Shown in pieces: positions 12,339-24,929 of a DNA stretch of 64,000 nt. Under the pieces are notes generated by a model, which was not told the DNA's origin, made no database searches, and was given only the letters and a program-made list of their open reading frames with translations. Numbering within the stretch: position 1 is the first letter of the stretch; each line of letters begins with the position of its first letter. The translations under genes and the position numbers were made by a program. The stretch comes from Calonectria ilicicola (Eukaryota; Ascomycota; Sordariomycetes; Hypocreales; Nectriaceae). The stretch lies in contig CP085830.1 in assembly GCA_020809705.1 (NCBI GenBank), positions 2,604,001-2,668,000 on the forward strand. The letters run 5' to 3'.

Positions 12339-15300
12339 GAAAAAGTGATCCCACTCAGGATCACAAAAGCTCCATCCCTTGATGAAACGAAAAACGAAAG
12401 ATACGAAAAACAGAAGATCGAAAGAGGAAAAAAAATCTAGCTCAAATACTGAAAGTCCAAGCATTAGTGCGGAATAGCGGCTAGCTGATCGGCAGCGATT
12501 GCATTTGGGCGGAGCGGAGTTGTGCTGTTTATTTGCACAGGGGGTCCAGGCCTGTTCTTTGTCTGTCCTTTGAGAGGCGTATACGGTGGTTTGGTCCGGG
12601 AATGAAATATCATGGCTGGTTGATGGATGGCTTATTGGCGAGGAAAAAAAGAAATACTTGACTTTGATACACATTTCCCTTGTTCGTAAATCTGGCTTTC
12701 GGTGACGCTCCCCCAAATTCACATCCATTTGTGCCACGATCAATTTGTCGATGCAACCAGCTGAAAATCAAGAATGGAGACGGTAGTTGGAAGGTCCGAA
12801 GGGCTTCTGGTAGGATATTTCGGCACATAATGGACAAAGTGAGGATGGACTAATTGCTTATCGGTCGGCATGCGATGGCGCGGATGGGATATTTTGGTGT
12901 CGGGGTCCTATCTGGATGAGGACACGAAATGGAGGGGGAAAATTCGCAAGGGCTTGGGAAATTCGAACGCTGAGCAATAAGTATTTGATTCTGCCCCATG
13001 TCAAAGGAGGAAAAAAAAAACAACGGCCCAATATTGCAGTGCCGCAACTTGGGTGAACAAGGGCCACGATATTCATCTTCCCTCGACGTCATGGGTAAGA
13101 CATTGTGGATACACAAGCTTGAGGCTCGCCACTCAACGAGGGAGCCTGGGCCAAGGTGAGTGATGGTAATAAAGAATAAGCAGCAGTAAATGAGGAGGGA
13201 CGCATGGTGCTAGCAGCCAATTGCTGGCTACCTAATTGCAAATCTGGGATTCGGTCTGTCCTTATAAGTAGCCGACGCTGGGCGAGCCTCGCTTTCGCTA
13301 CTTATCCTCCACCTTTGGTATCCCGCCGTTATCCATCCCGCCCGCAAGCTGCGTGGGGTAGAGCAGTTGTGGTTTCTGTTGGCTTGCTCGTCCGGGGAGA
13401 GGGAAAAACAAACACACAAGCAGGCCTGGCGTGGGGGAGTCGCAGGCGTCATGCGGCTAGAGACAGGGAGTGGGATAAGGGAAGGTCAAGGCGCGGCGCG
13501 GGATGCTGGAGCTGGCCTCGCCGAGGTGTAAATACAGGGAGCGCTGCAGCCGTGCTCGCGGTGTGAGTGGTAGATGAGCGATGTTTTTATCAGCGTCGAG
13601 TGCCGGCATCACGGATGCACTTTTCGAGGGCTGCCGTTTGTGCCCTGCCGCCGTGGCCATGGGGAAAGGCCGCGGAACCGAGGAGTTAAAAGCACAACGG
13701 GGCCATTTTAGCGTCCGGGACAACATCAAAACTTAACTAAAACCATTACAATATAATTTCAGTCTATGTTGAGTATTAGGTCATGCCATTATTTACCATT
13801 ATTCTGTCTGCTTTGCCTTCGCCTGAACGTTCATCCACAGATCTCCTGATCAACGACACCTCCGGCCCAGCCCGCAAAAAAAAAAAAAAAGTCGCCCAGT
13901 GGTGTCCTCCTCCCCCCCACGAGGAGGGGGCTCTGCGCTGTGCCGTGTTGTGAAGGCATGGCAAGTCACGGCACGGCTCTCGTCCTTGACTTGTTATCTA
14001 CAACGTATCGCCCGTGAATTTGAGCCCAGGACCCCCGCACGGGAGGTCTACCCGAGGAGATGTAGACGTTGTCGGTGTCTAGACTTTGAAGAGGGGGGGG
14101 GACTGACGGGGAATATTGAGCCGCTTTGTTGTTTGATGCCGGCAGATTTAGACCCGATAAGGGCAGCGAGCGAAAGAAACTCAACCACGAAGACGCGGAT
14201 TTGGAGCATCTTTGCCAGAAAACCTTTGCTGTTGTTATCAACACACCGACAGAACATTCTTTGCCCCCCTGGTAAGATCCATAAACTACCAATTCGTATT
14301 CCAGTGCTACGGGAAACTTTATTCTCTTAGATCGACGAGATCCCTGAGGCAGAGCCTTGCGAAACGGCTGCTCCCGTATTTTTCTTGTGCTGGCCCCTTG
14401 AAGCTATATTGCCTCTCGTGGAGCAACCAAGACTCGCGTCAGTTCCCAGCCCCTGAGTGGATGACGCGAGCCATCTCCACGCTCGTCCGGGCAGCGGAGC
14501 CTGTGTAACCGCAGAATATGATGCCGAGCGAGAGTGGCGCCTTGATGAGCGCGTTTGCTGCTATCAAACCTCAGTCACACGACACAAGATTAATTTAATC
14601 TTTCCCCAGAAATTCCCCGGCCCGGCCCGCTGGAGCGGTGTGAACTACACGATCACTGAGGCTGTCGTGTAGATATAACCGGGCAAAATTCAAAAGAATA
14701 AGCTCCCAAACTAGAGAAATGTGCCAGCTAGGCAATCAAGGGCGCAACTTTATCCAATCTTTTATCTGATACTGAAATCAACATTGCTATTACTATGAAG
14801 TAATGGTAATCGTGGCAGAATTCACCCTGCCTCTCACGCTGCATTCACGCCAGGCCCCTGTCGTGAGGGTTAGACGGATACGACTGCTGGCCTTGTCACA
14901 CCCTCTACGTACGCCCTCGGCCATGTCGATGCTTGATTCCGCCGAGGTAATCATCCTGTATCATATGAATACACGGTTAAATGGCAAAATTGGTGCTGGG
15001 TATGCTTAAAAAAAGGACTAGTTGCGGGATGAGAAAGGGGGAGAGGACACAGGAGCAAGTGGCAATTCTCTGTATTGCCACCACATGGTGATTCTCAACC
15101 AGTAACGGAGCACCGTAGATAATGCTTTCCTTTATCTTGCAATCCCCAAGGCTGGTCTCGTTCCAAGAAACTCTCATTTTGTACTTGCCTCCTTTGACCC
15201 CCAGGGGCAAGCGACCACCACCTCGAGAGAGTCTAGAACACCCTCGCGAAATCTGACAAAACACGCAAATGCCGCGAGTAGCCGGCCATGCATATTTCCA

Positions 15301-16011
15301 CGGCGGAATATTTCCATAATGTCAGTGCGCGAGAATGAGAGAGAGAGCCGCCGTGGTGATGGAATCCCCAATAACGAAACTGGACTCCCGTAAAAAAAAA
15401 CATTTACAAGCTCAATCTACGGCATCTATCTACAATTAAGCCAGTAAATTCAATCCAACATCTGCCGGCTTTGCTTCTGGTCAAAGTATTGAACTTTTTG
15501 GAATTGGAAGAATCTTACGCAGGCAGGTTTTCATCTTATCAGTGCTAATCAGTGGTATCACTTGGGCAATCTCCGGCGCTCCACTCGACCACTTCTTGAA
15601 TTTCGTCTAGACGCGATAGAAAACAGAGAAAAAAGCATCGTATTGGATTTCATTTAAGACTGTATGGGTGTTGCTTCCCATTACCAATCCCTGGACTTGA
15701 ATAGAGGGCAGAGGCAGGGCCGTAGGACGGACGGCATGTCTCTAATCACTACTAGGGAACCGGAGCGAGACGTACCTTTTTTTTTTCTTTTGAGGATATG
15801 CTATTAGATAATGAAAAAGCATTGATGCCTAACGATAAGGCGATGGGATTTAAAGCATTCACCATTTTTCAACAAGAGGGTTTGCACGAATATTTGTTTC
15901 TCAATTCATTCCCCCTGATCAAATTTGCAGGGTAACAATTGGTATCTCGACACGACGGGGGGTTTAATTTCAAGGACTCGACCCGAAAATCTTGAAGCAT
16001 CGCTACCTGGC
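12339..16011. other. Intergenic region between nmrA and the peptide transporter
   Basis: The two genes converge here, so this 3.7 kb should hold both 3' UTRs and then unexplained DNA. I see only short ORFs, poly-A runs (13010-13020, 13876-13890), a C-run/G-run pair near 13905-13930 and a T run at 15778-15786. No gene or RNA is supported. Confidence 0.5.
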
Positions 16012-18183
16012 TTAATTATCCCTGCCCTTCAAGTCGTACTTGTTCTCTTCGTCAGCAGTTACGCCGGCACGGCCCTCGGGCAGAATGTTCAGTTCGTCTT
16101 CGACCACGTCGAGGTGGCGGAATTGGATCCAGAAGCATGTGCCTGCAATGAAAGCAAGAATAGCTACGACGGCATAGTTCCAGATAAGCAGAGGGTCCTC
16201 AGCAAGACCGACCAGGGCCTGGCCAAGAGCAGCCGAGAAGGCTGTCATGAAGAGAGACACCGCCTGGACCATGGATCGCATGTTCTTGGGAGCCTTTGAG
16301 AAGGCATACTCCAGGGATGTGATGGAAGCAAACACTTCAGCGAGAGCAATGAGAACGTAGGATCCGGTTTGAGCCCATACGTTGATGTTGGGCGCCTCGC
16401 AACCTTTTCTGCCGGCGTGATACCCACACTCGGACTTCTCGTAGATGTAGTATTGCACAACCGCAGCCCAAATCATGGCAAAGCATCCAACAAAGAAGCC
16501 TGCCGTGATTTTCTTAATGGGTGTGAATTTAATACCCGCCTTACGAAGGGCTGGGTAGATGAAAAAGTCGTTGAGAGGGATAAAGATGAGGAGAGCAAAG
16601 GGGTTCAGGTTCGACAAGACGTCGTTGGGTACGCCATGAAGCTTCATTGTCGCCGCCTGGGAGATGAGATTGTTGTTGACTGCATTGCCTGTTAACTGTG
16701 TTCAAATCTACGCATGTGGACTTTTTTGCGACTTACTCTGGTTATAGCAAAGCCAGAAAATGGGGTACCAGCAGAAGACGGCGCAGGCAGAGAAGCCACG
16801 GGCAAGTTCATCAACCCACGCATCGTCAAAGTTCATCCACTTCGGGCGCGTCTCATCAGAGAAGGCGGATGGCTTCACCTTTTCCCAGAATGTACCATCG
16901 TGCATGTTCTTCCAGGTCTTGAAGGGGTTGATTGACCACCGGCCCTTTTGGGCGAGGAACCAGACCTTGAGCGCCGGTTTCAGGACGGAGCCACTGGGGG
17001 GTCTTCTCTCATATCGGTTTCGCCCCCACCACATCACCAAGGGGCAGATGCACAGCATAATGGTGGGGAGCAGGTAAGAGAGCCAGAAGCCGACATACTT
17101 TTCGCAGTAGACCACTTTCAAGGGTATTAGTGACGAGCTAAAGAAGCAGGGGTTGTTTTGGGCTGCTGAATGGGAGGGATTGAAGTGCTACGTACTGCAG
17201 ATTTGACCAACAAGAGCGCCTACATTGATGGCAAAATAAAACCTGCAGAATTGTTAGCAAGAAATAGAAGACGGCTGGCTTTCGGTAAAGAACTCGGCCA
17301 GAGAAACCCCTTTAACCTAATACAATTCTTTTTAAAGAACTGACATACCAGTTGTAAATTCTCTCAATGGTGACTCGCGGGTCAACAATGACTCGTTCGC
17401 CAGACTTGAGTGTTTTGACGTGCATGTATTGTTCTCCGAGTTGCTCAACAATCAAGGGGTTGATATTGGGCTTGAAGCCACCAGTACCAAAACCAATGGT
17501 GAGAATGGCGACAATCATGGCACCTAGGGCACCGTCCTTGTTCTTGATAACAGGGGGGACTGCAGAGATAATCAGAATAATGTGACCAATAATGTCGATT
17601 CCGAGCGCGTAGGTGATGGTCTTGTATCGCCCCCAGTACTGGTCGGCAACGTAGGCACCCAGCAACGGCATAAAGTATTGCCTTTGAAAAACGTTAGCGT
17701 GTTTTATTTTAGTTTCTAGGTTATAAATACCAAAATTGATTGAAAGTGGTGATTCCAGTGGATGCTCTCTGGCGCATACCAAGTGCCCCAGGCTGGTCAT
17801 CTGAATTGACAATTGCACCGGTGGTAGAACCTACGGGGAGGGGCTGTTGGATAAAGTTGGTAACTGAATAGTGTGAGCAAAGGGACGGCTGTACAGTGAC
17901 GTGTGGAAAACCTACACACAACAGTGCATCCGTAGTAGGAGAAGCGCTCGCAGAGCTCAATGAAGGCAATTGTGAAGAGCTTGAGAGGGATGTGATTTGG
18001 CACTCGTCTCAGAGTAGCCATCTCCTCGGGTGTGGGCAGCTCTGTAGACTCCGTGAGGCCATCTTTACCACCCGACTGTGAGAGGGGACGGTCGACTGTG
18101 GCAGAAGCACGCTTCTCGTCAACAACCTCGGCGTGCAGCTCAGCCCCGGCAATGGGGTCGGTGACATCGCCGGTGGGCGCCAT
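16012..18183 (-). CDS. PTR2: PTR2/POT-family proton-coupled peptide transporter
   Basis: Plasma-membrane symporter importing di- and tripeptides with protons; about 611 residues and 12 predicted membrane segments, the usual fungal size. Exons in coding order are 18183-17916, 17863-17731, 17681-17349, 17242-17196, 17114-16737 and 16688-16012. The POT ExxER proton-coupling motif is E76, E79, R80 within ELCERFSYYG, followed by TVVFTNFIQQPLP. The PTR2 signature region GAYVADQYWGRY is at about 142-153, GFGTGGFKPN at 197-206, and FYFAINVGALV follows. The hydrophilic N-terminal 60 residues are Ser/Thr/Glu-rich, and the C-tail after the last helix is charged. Intron phases were settled by restoring the continuous family sequence across each junction. 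The gene reads towards nmrA. Such transporters are commonly under nitrogen control, but I did not identify a clear GATA-factor site here. Confidence 0.94.
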
Positions 18184-21100
18184 TGCGAATATGGGATATG
18201 TCCTTATTGGCAGAGCGTTTCACGGGGCAAGAAAGGAAGGCAAGGCTAATCAACTAGAGAACCGCAGTCTCGTGATATGGGGAGGGCTGGGATGAACTCA
18301 AGCTGCAGAAGCGGTTCGGGGCCTGTGTTTATTTTTATAGATGCATTGCTGCAGGAAGCTTGTCTCAACCTAGTGTAACGGTAATCACCTCAGGACCAGG
18401 GCGGCCGACGCTGCAATGGCACGGGATGCTCGACAACCATCAGAAGAGGGGGGCTGGGGGAGCTTTGCTGATGACGTATCAAGGCCGGGCAGGGGGTTAC
18501 AATGGACATTGACGGTCGTCCTGGACGAAGGATTTAGATCATATCAGGATGACTGTGGGAGGAGGTGAAAGTGACCCAGCTCGGTTAAGGTGTAAACAAT
18601 CGGAACACGGAAAGACTGCAGAAATGGCTAACGGGAGTGTCCTTGGCGGCCAATTGCAAAGGCATGAGACGTAGAACTCGGCTTGGCAGGGGCTTGGCTA
18701 ATGCTTGGCTACAGCCGCGACGATCAAAGGTTCCCTGGTGTCCTCGTAGTTCCAAAAGCGGCATCTCAAACGTTGCGGGCGTTGTCGTTGGCTGCAAGGA
18801 TGGCACACTGGCGGGAGGCATCGTGCGATTGAAAACATGGCGTCTCGTCCTTTTGGGCAGCGGGTGCTGCTTCAGGGTCCCCCATTGCTCAGGTAGCTCT
18901 GCAGCACAAGCGCTGGCCATGTTCCAAGCTTCCAGAACTCAGCTAGATAGGCTCGGTGAGGGGTGCAGCTTCGCTGTGCTTCCTCCACCCACAACGCATC
19001 CCTCACGGCGATCACTTCCGCATTCTGCTGCTTCACGGCCAACGGGACGAGGTCTTTGGGTGGCCAAGCCCGGCGGCAGCAAGCCAGAGAGCGTAGCTGG
19101 TTGTTGTATGGCAGAGGCCACCCTCACTTCAAAAGTTCCGGCAGCGTTGCAACTGCCCAGACATGTGCCGCTCTTGATGCGGAAATGCCCTCCAAGATAA
19201 TGCATCTTGAGACGCTACGCATGCGCTAACGTAGCCAGCAGGCGTCCGAATCGGCAGCTGCATGGATTGGAGCCAGTCTTGGCCAACAAACAAGGGTCCT
19301 GGGTGAGTGGTCTGCTGATTTACATACACGCTCTTTGCAACAGGCGTGTTATCGGATAGCCCTACCTACCTACCAAACACACACACACACACTACTCTCC
19401 GACTCGACTTGACTCGACTTGACTCGACTGTGGAGCGGGGGAGAAAAGGCATACAAGATTCTCTCATTGCGTGATGGGAAAATGGCGATATATATCTCAT
19501 GAAAAAGGAGAAGGAAAAATAAATAAATAAAATTTAAAAAAAAATATATATATTATAAAGACACAAGGCACTAACTCAGGCACGACACTTCATCGTGGCT
19601 TGGGTCGATCACAGGGCAGCACATGTTTGGTACAAGCCAAGCTGCGTACTTCAATACGTAGTGTGGGGAGATAAACCTGCTCCGCACCTCAATTGCGATA
19701 CCAAACCCACGCCACGCCGCATTCACGACGCCACCTTCCTAATATCGCTTAAGCCCATGTGCTCTAGAATGTTTCCTGTCGCTCTCGTCTGCGAGGTTCC
19801 TCTTTTTAAGCTACCCCCGGGGGGGAGACCAAGATCTTGGCCGTCGCACTCAATGCTAAAACGACAACCTTAGCTGCGAGCCTAACCAGAGAGGGGAGAG
19901 AGAGAGGAGGGGAGGGGGGTTTGTCCGGCAAGCTCCATCCTGAGATGCACTCAAAGAGACAAAGAAGAGCTCGCAACTCAATTCATGTTCATCATTATTA
20001 GCTCTTGTTCTTTTTTTAAGCCTGAACACCTCCTTGTAGCTATTGGAATCTGCGGGGGAATGTCGCAATCGCGTTTGTGCCTTTCTCGCGGCTTACAGGG
20101 GTTGCACACCCTTTCAGCCCAGCGTCTGACAGTCATGGGAACCTGTCGATTACGAAAATCTCGCCGTCTATATTTATTGGATGCTGATACTTGCACTTGC
20201 ACTTGCGTCAGCCGGTGCACAGCTTTGCTCAAGTCCTAAGCTATCGTTCCTTTACTTTAGCCGAGCAGCCAATCCCCTGCCCATCTTCTCCGCGGCCGCA
20301 GAAGCCACAAGGAATTCTTTCGTTTCCATGAGGCTTTCATCCGTATTATCGGCCCAGCCCGCTCGCTGGAAATAGTAGCTTGGCACGCGCTTTCCATCGG
20401 ATATGACCAGTCTGGGAAATACCATGACATTGTGTGGTGCCCTTTCAGTACATAACACCCTTTGTAAGCAGATGTCTCGATGACCTCCTCGCCTTTATTA
20501 TCCCACAACTAAACTTCCTCAAAATATCAATTCAGCAGTAAAAGGGTAGGAGGGAAAAGAGGGAAATATAAATGGAAATATTAATTTTATATCTACTATT
20601 GAATTGTTTATATGAAACTTACTTTCAGGGCCATGGTCCAAAATTTCCGAGACTGACAGAAAGAAGAGAAGAGAAGAAATGATAGAAAATTGATGATGAC
20701 AGCCATCATAAGGTGTTATACATTATTTGGTTTCATCTTCGCTTTGCTAGTCTACTCCATCTCCCTTCCTTGGCCTCTTTCCTTCATGGTGATGCACCAT
20801 TCTTCTTGCACAGACTTGTCGTTGTTTTCGGAGCACAGACGGCCCATCATTTCGAACCTAGCAATCCTGGAGCTAAACCCAACAAGGAGCTTTCCACCAG
20901 CCAACGTTGCATACCTTACTTATTACGTACATACATTCACTTGTACCTGTGATGTCATGAGGTGATCATGACCATTCATTCTTTTATAGAATCATCCATG
21001 TGCTCGATTTCAGTTGTATCATGGCCATTCGTTAGATATATCATACATGATAGGGTCGTCCATAGGACATTATACAAGCTGAGTACTCCAAGCCGGACAT

Positions 21101-21218
21101 TGAATTACTATTCAGCAATATGGTAGTGCCAAAAAATGCTCCCTTCTTATACAATCCGTCTATTTTCCTGCCCCGTTTTTATATTGACACATGAATCAGC
21201 TCACCCACATGAGCTTTT
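18184..21218. other. 3-kb intergenic region upstream of PTR2 and downstream of ERG2
   Basis: The first several hundred bases should be the PTR2 promoter. Simple repeats lie in the middle: a CA run at 19375-19392, a triplicated 10-mer at 19401-19430 and an A/T-rich stretch at 19510-19558. ORFs are short and overlap on both strands. No gene is supported. Confidence 0.5.
19375..19430. repeat. CA microsatellite followed by a 10-bp tandem repeat
   Basis: A short CA run is followed within 20 bases by three tandem copies of gactcgactt, the third ending in g. This is an ordinary simple-sequence tract in intergenic DNA and may vary in length between strains. Confidence 0.8.
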
Positions 21219-21962
21219 TTAGATCTTGCCCTGGAGCAAGTTGGCGATCATCTCGCGGCCAGTGATGCGAGTGGTGTGCCACAGCGTGGGGAAGTCGAGG
21301 GTGCTCGACAGGCCGTCGGCGAAGCCAAAGAAGAGCATGGGAGGGATCCAGCCGCGGGCGTACTCCATGGCGAAGCAGCCTTCGGGCATCTTGTATTGCT
21401 TGACATCGCCACGGCGCAGGTGGTGGATGCTGCCGGGAGGGTAGACCTCGGCCTCGTACGAGCCAGGGACGTAGGCGAGCTGGGTTCCGGAGAGGATGTG
21501 GAAGTAGTCATCGGCGGTGTGGCGACCGCTGTGGCCCTCGGTGCCAATTGCGGTACCTATTCGCACCTTGTGTTAGCTTGCCTCGTCACGACATTTTGCG
21601 AATCAGGGGAGGGTGGACGAACCGAAGATGATGAGGTACTCAGTTATGCTAGCGTGGATGATGTACATGGCGCCCATGGCACCGCCAGCATTGTTGAAAA
21701 CCCACTCCTCGTAGAGGTTGATGTGAGTAGGGTGCTTCTCGTGGAGCTCCGTGGTGATGTACTTGACAACCTCACGGGTGTTGTTGCCGTGCTCGTTCAG
21801 AGCACGCTTGGAGAGCTCATCGAGGTGCTCCAGGTCGAGAATGTAGAACTTTTCCAGGTTCTGCTCGAGGACATAAAAGACCGACGCCAGCAAGCCGGTG
21901 AGCAGGGCGAGGATGCCCAGGAGACGGCTGATGCCGCCATTGGCGTTGTTTGACGGGGGCAT
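21219..21962 (-). CDS. ERG2: C-8 sterol isomerase
   Basis: Endoplasmic-reticulum enzyme of ergosterol synthesis that moves the sterol double bond from C8 to C7 (fecosterol to episterol); related to the animal sigma-1 receptor and a target of morpholine fungicides. Two exons (21962-21623, 21556-21219) give 225 residues, normal for the family. An N-terminal membrane segment is at about 12-31. The conserved core runs EEWVFNNAGGAMGAM, then HASITEYLIIFG, and across the intron TAIGTEGHSGRHTADDYF. A PEGCFAMEYARGWIP block and a hydrophobic C-terminal segment follow. The single intron falls inside the FGT/AIGTEGHSG core. ERG2 and the IES1-like gene lie in the same direction 0.9 kb apart; I see no functional link between them. 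Confidence 0.95.
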
Positions 21963-22877
21963 TGCGACGGATTGTTTTTTTATGCTCTGCTCAAAAAAGA
22001 AGAGGGATGTAGGAAAGGGGAGAGGAGGAGGGTTATTAAAAGGGAGCGCGCCGCGACACCAGCCACAGGTCAATTGGCTCGATTGGAGGCGGTGCGAGAC
22101 GGGGGGCAGCTGGAATACACCACACGGCACGGCGCGTTCAATGTCTAATTAACTAATTGTTGAGGACATTCCTAGTGGAGCCTTGCCACTGGATAACTGC
22201 CGGGGCTCACCGCTCGGTATCCGCGAATCCCGTGTGATGCCATGCAACGGGGGATCCGGGATGCGAAGCGGGTGGATATTTGCTCCAGCGCCCGCGAGAT
22301 GAACGACAATTAGCCGGTCCGCCCTAGACCGCATCCGACCACTATCGTAGCCTCATTCGTTCTCGTGTTCGGGTTGTAAGAGACTAGCCACTGGACAATG
22401 TAAGCCGACGAGGCTTTTGCGCATGAGATGCATGCGTTTCAGGGACGCACATCCCAATGAAAACCTTACTGATCACAAGTTTCTAATTCGTCCACTTCAA
22501 TCCTTGGTTATTTGGGCTTCCCTTTTTTGTAAAAAAAAAAAAAAGAAAAAAGAAAAAATGCAGGTCTATTTGCTCTCCCTCTGGCGGGCTTAAGTGCATA
22601 GCAACGCCAGCTTCCCATATATCTTTCTCGTACACATCTCAACGCCTCATACATCCATTAAAAGCCCGAGCTAAAAAGAAACAGGTAAAGTAATAATCAG
22701 AAAGCATAAAAAAAAAGAAAAGCAAGCAGGGGAGAAATCCCTCTGATCATCCGGATCCTATACGGTCCCATCTTTCATCGCCTCAAAGCCGCCCTCCCTT
22801 ACTCTTCTTAGCTAGATTTACAACCCATCACCAAGTTCCTCACCAAGCAATATATGATTTCCGTAACTGACTTTCAT
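21963..22877. promoter_or_regulatory. ERG2 upstream region and IES1 3' flank
   Basis: About 0.9 kb between two genes on the minus strand. The end next to 21963 is the ERG2 5' side. An A-rich run lies at 22531-22558. No ORF of quality and no specific element were recognised. Confidence 0.4.
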
Positions 22878-24929
22878 CTACTCCGACTCGGCTCCAAGTT
22901 CCGTTCGGTCAAAATCGTCCATGTCGTCGTCGACGCGGTCATCGTCGTCGTCGTCATTAAGGACGGTTTGGTCTCCAGCATCCATCGTCATATCGCCCAT
23001 CGTGATATCCCCAAGCGTCATATCACCCAATGTGACATCGCCAACAGTCATGTCACCAAGAGTCATATCTCCATTGATATCTCCGTTGGATTTTCCATGT
23101 TCATCTTCTGCACCCTCCTCGTCAAGATCCTTCTCCGACTTTTTCCTCGGCCGCTTGACAGGAGGGACGACGCCAAGCGTAATGGGGCTGGAATTCCAGC
23201 GGGTGAGGCGACGGACTGATCGTCTCAAGGCGGCTGCATAGGAGCTGACCTCTTCACCGTAGTCGTCATCCTCATTTGTGAGCAGACAGAGTCCGCCAAC
23301 TCCAGTTTCTCGGAAGAGTCCTGGAGAATTGTCACCAGCATATGACAAGTTGCGGGGAACCTCGGTTTCATCATCACTGTCGTCGAAGGGGTCTCCGTGT
23401 TTCTCAAGTCGCCTATACGCTCGGAAAATGGCGCCGTCTTGACGCCGAGCTTTCCGGCTCTTGTGGTGCTGTCTGCGAAGGCCACGATCCAGAATGTATT
23501 CAACCCTCTGTGCCCTGTTTCGTTCTACGGCCAGCTGGTGTGCTGTAGGGGGACGAGGTTTCCGTGCAATTACACCCTCGCCGCCATGTGCTGGGGAAGA
23601 GCCCTCGAATATCTGGTACTTGAGGGGAGCTCCTCTCCGTACAGAACTAATACCTCGGCCAAGACCTCTTGGGGGAGGCGTAGATCGCGTGCTGTCCATA
23701 TCAGACTCGTGCTTGGAGGGTCTAATGCGAGGAAGAATGGCAGGTCCGTCGTCAAAAGGTGGTCGAATCTTCCCACGCTTGTTCTCTCGCTCGTTTAGAT
23801 ATGCTTGATCCATCTCGAGGATCTTAGCTCGAGTCTTTTGCTTCATACGGCCAAAATCAATCTCTTCGGGGGTATCAACATTCTCCTTGGCCTTTTCTTC
23901 ATCAGTCATCTCATCCAGTTTGGGTACGCCCTGGTTTGCCACGTCCAGCCCATAATCAACACCGGGTCCAAAAGGGTTCTCCTCGCACCCCTCTTCGGTA
24001 AAGTCAGACTCGAGATAGAACCACATAAGCCAAAGGAAAGCCTTTGCTCGTGACTTGCTTGTAAACTGGGTCTTCATGATGAGGTCGTGGAATTCCCCTG
24101 ACTTGGGAAAGTGTAGCTCAGCAATCTTCTGGGCAGTGTTGCACATGACGAAAATGAGGTTGACGGGGTTGGTGCGTGGGACATCCTCGCCTTTGATCTT
24201 TTCAAGTGAATTAGGCTCGTTGCGGTCTTCGGCGCCACCCTTCAAGATAGATTTAAGACGAGGCGCATCCTGCAATTGCTTGTACGCATGGCTATCCTGG
24301 TGGGCCTGGAGAGAAGGAATTGCGTGGTAGGTTCGAAGCTGGGCTCGCATCTCGGGGAAAACTGAATAAATTAGTATATAGATCGATCAGGGGGGTCACA
24401 TGCAGAGATGGGGATGCTCACAGTTGAGGGTTGTGTTCATTCGACCAACATTGACCAACAGGCATACCATGGCCATGCCCTTGGCAGCTTCTCTGTCACT
24501 CAGCAGTTTGTCTCTGAGAACTTTACTCGTTTTTGTGCTGCGAGACATGGTGTCGATGTAGAGGTCGGCAAAGGATTGTTTAGGCAAGGTGGTGTCGTAA
24601 GAGTTGGTAAAGACGGCGTCCTCGTTGTCGAAAACAGCTTTGAGGAAGTCGTACTGAATATCCTCTCGCCAAAGAGGCTCTCCATCTTCCTTCTTCAAGT
24701 GACGGATCTTGCCAATCTGCTGGCCGGCGGCGTCCTTGGCTTGCGCCGACTTACCCTTGCCACGACCCGACTTCTCGACGGGGTCGGGTGTCGCATCGGC
24801 CATCTGGGTATCGTCATCGTCAGCCTCGGTCACGGCGCGAGACGCAAAGGATTTGGCCTCGGGCTGGACGGGCGAGCTAGGGGGCTCGATTTCGGACGTG
24901 GCGGCGACGGAGCTCGGTGATGCAGCCAT
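22878..24929 (-). CDS. IES1: INO80 complex subunit 1 (Ies1-like)
   Basis: Probable nuclear subunit of the INO80 chromatin-remodelling complex. Two exons (24929-24422, 24361-22878) give 663 residues. After an acidic, Ser/Pro-rich start there is the block the assignment rests on, at about residues 77-100, reading HLKKEDGEPLWREDIQYDF, followed by an all-helical region with NTTLNFFPEMRAQLRTYHAIP across the intron and WLMWFYLESDFTEEGCEENPFGPG further on. The C-terminal half is charged and looks disordered. It holds six consecutive GD-x-T-x pentapeptides plus a GDIN unit (DNA 22984-23084) and an Asp-rich end. The repeat is probably a lineage-specific expansion. The Ies1 name rests on the N-terminal block, which I recognise from fungal Ies1 proteins. 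The rest is hard to place, so I hold the name with moderate confidence; the gene itself is certain. Confidence 0.78.
22984..23084 (-). repeat. 15-nt tandem repeat coding for GDMTL-type units
   Basis: Within the IES1-like gene, six near-identical 15-nt units encode GD(M/V/I)T(L/V/M) in a row, next to a GDIN unit. Differences between units are mostly at third positions, or swap M, V, L and I, so hydrophobic spacing is retained. It lies in the acidic, probably disordered tail. Confidence 0.85.

Noticed and set aside
13905..13932. C-run/G-run pair resembling a terminator hairpin
   Set aside because: The arms are mirror-like rather than complementary in order, so a stable stem is not formed.
21276..21953. 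225-codon + strand ORF
   Set aside because: Lies fully opposite ERG2 and has no domain; it is a shadow of the real minus-strand gene.
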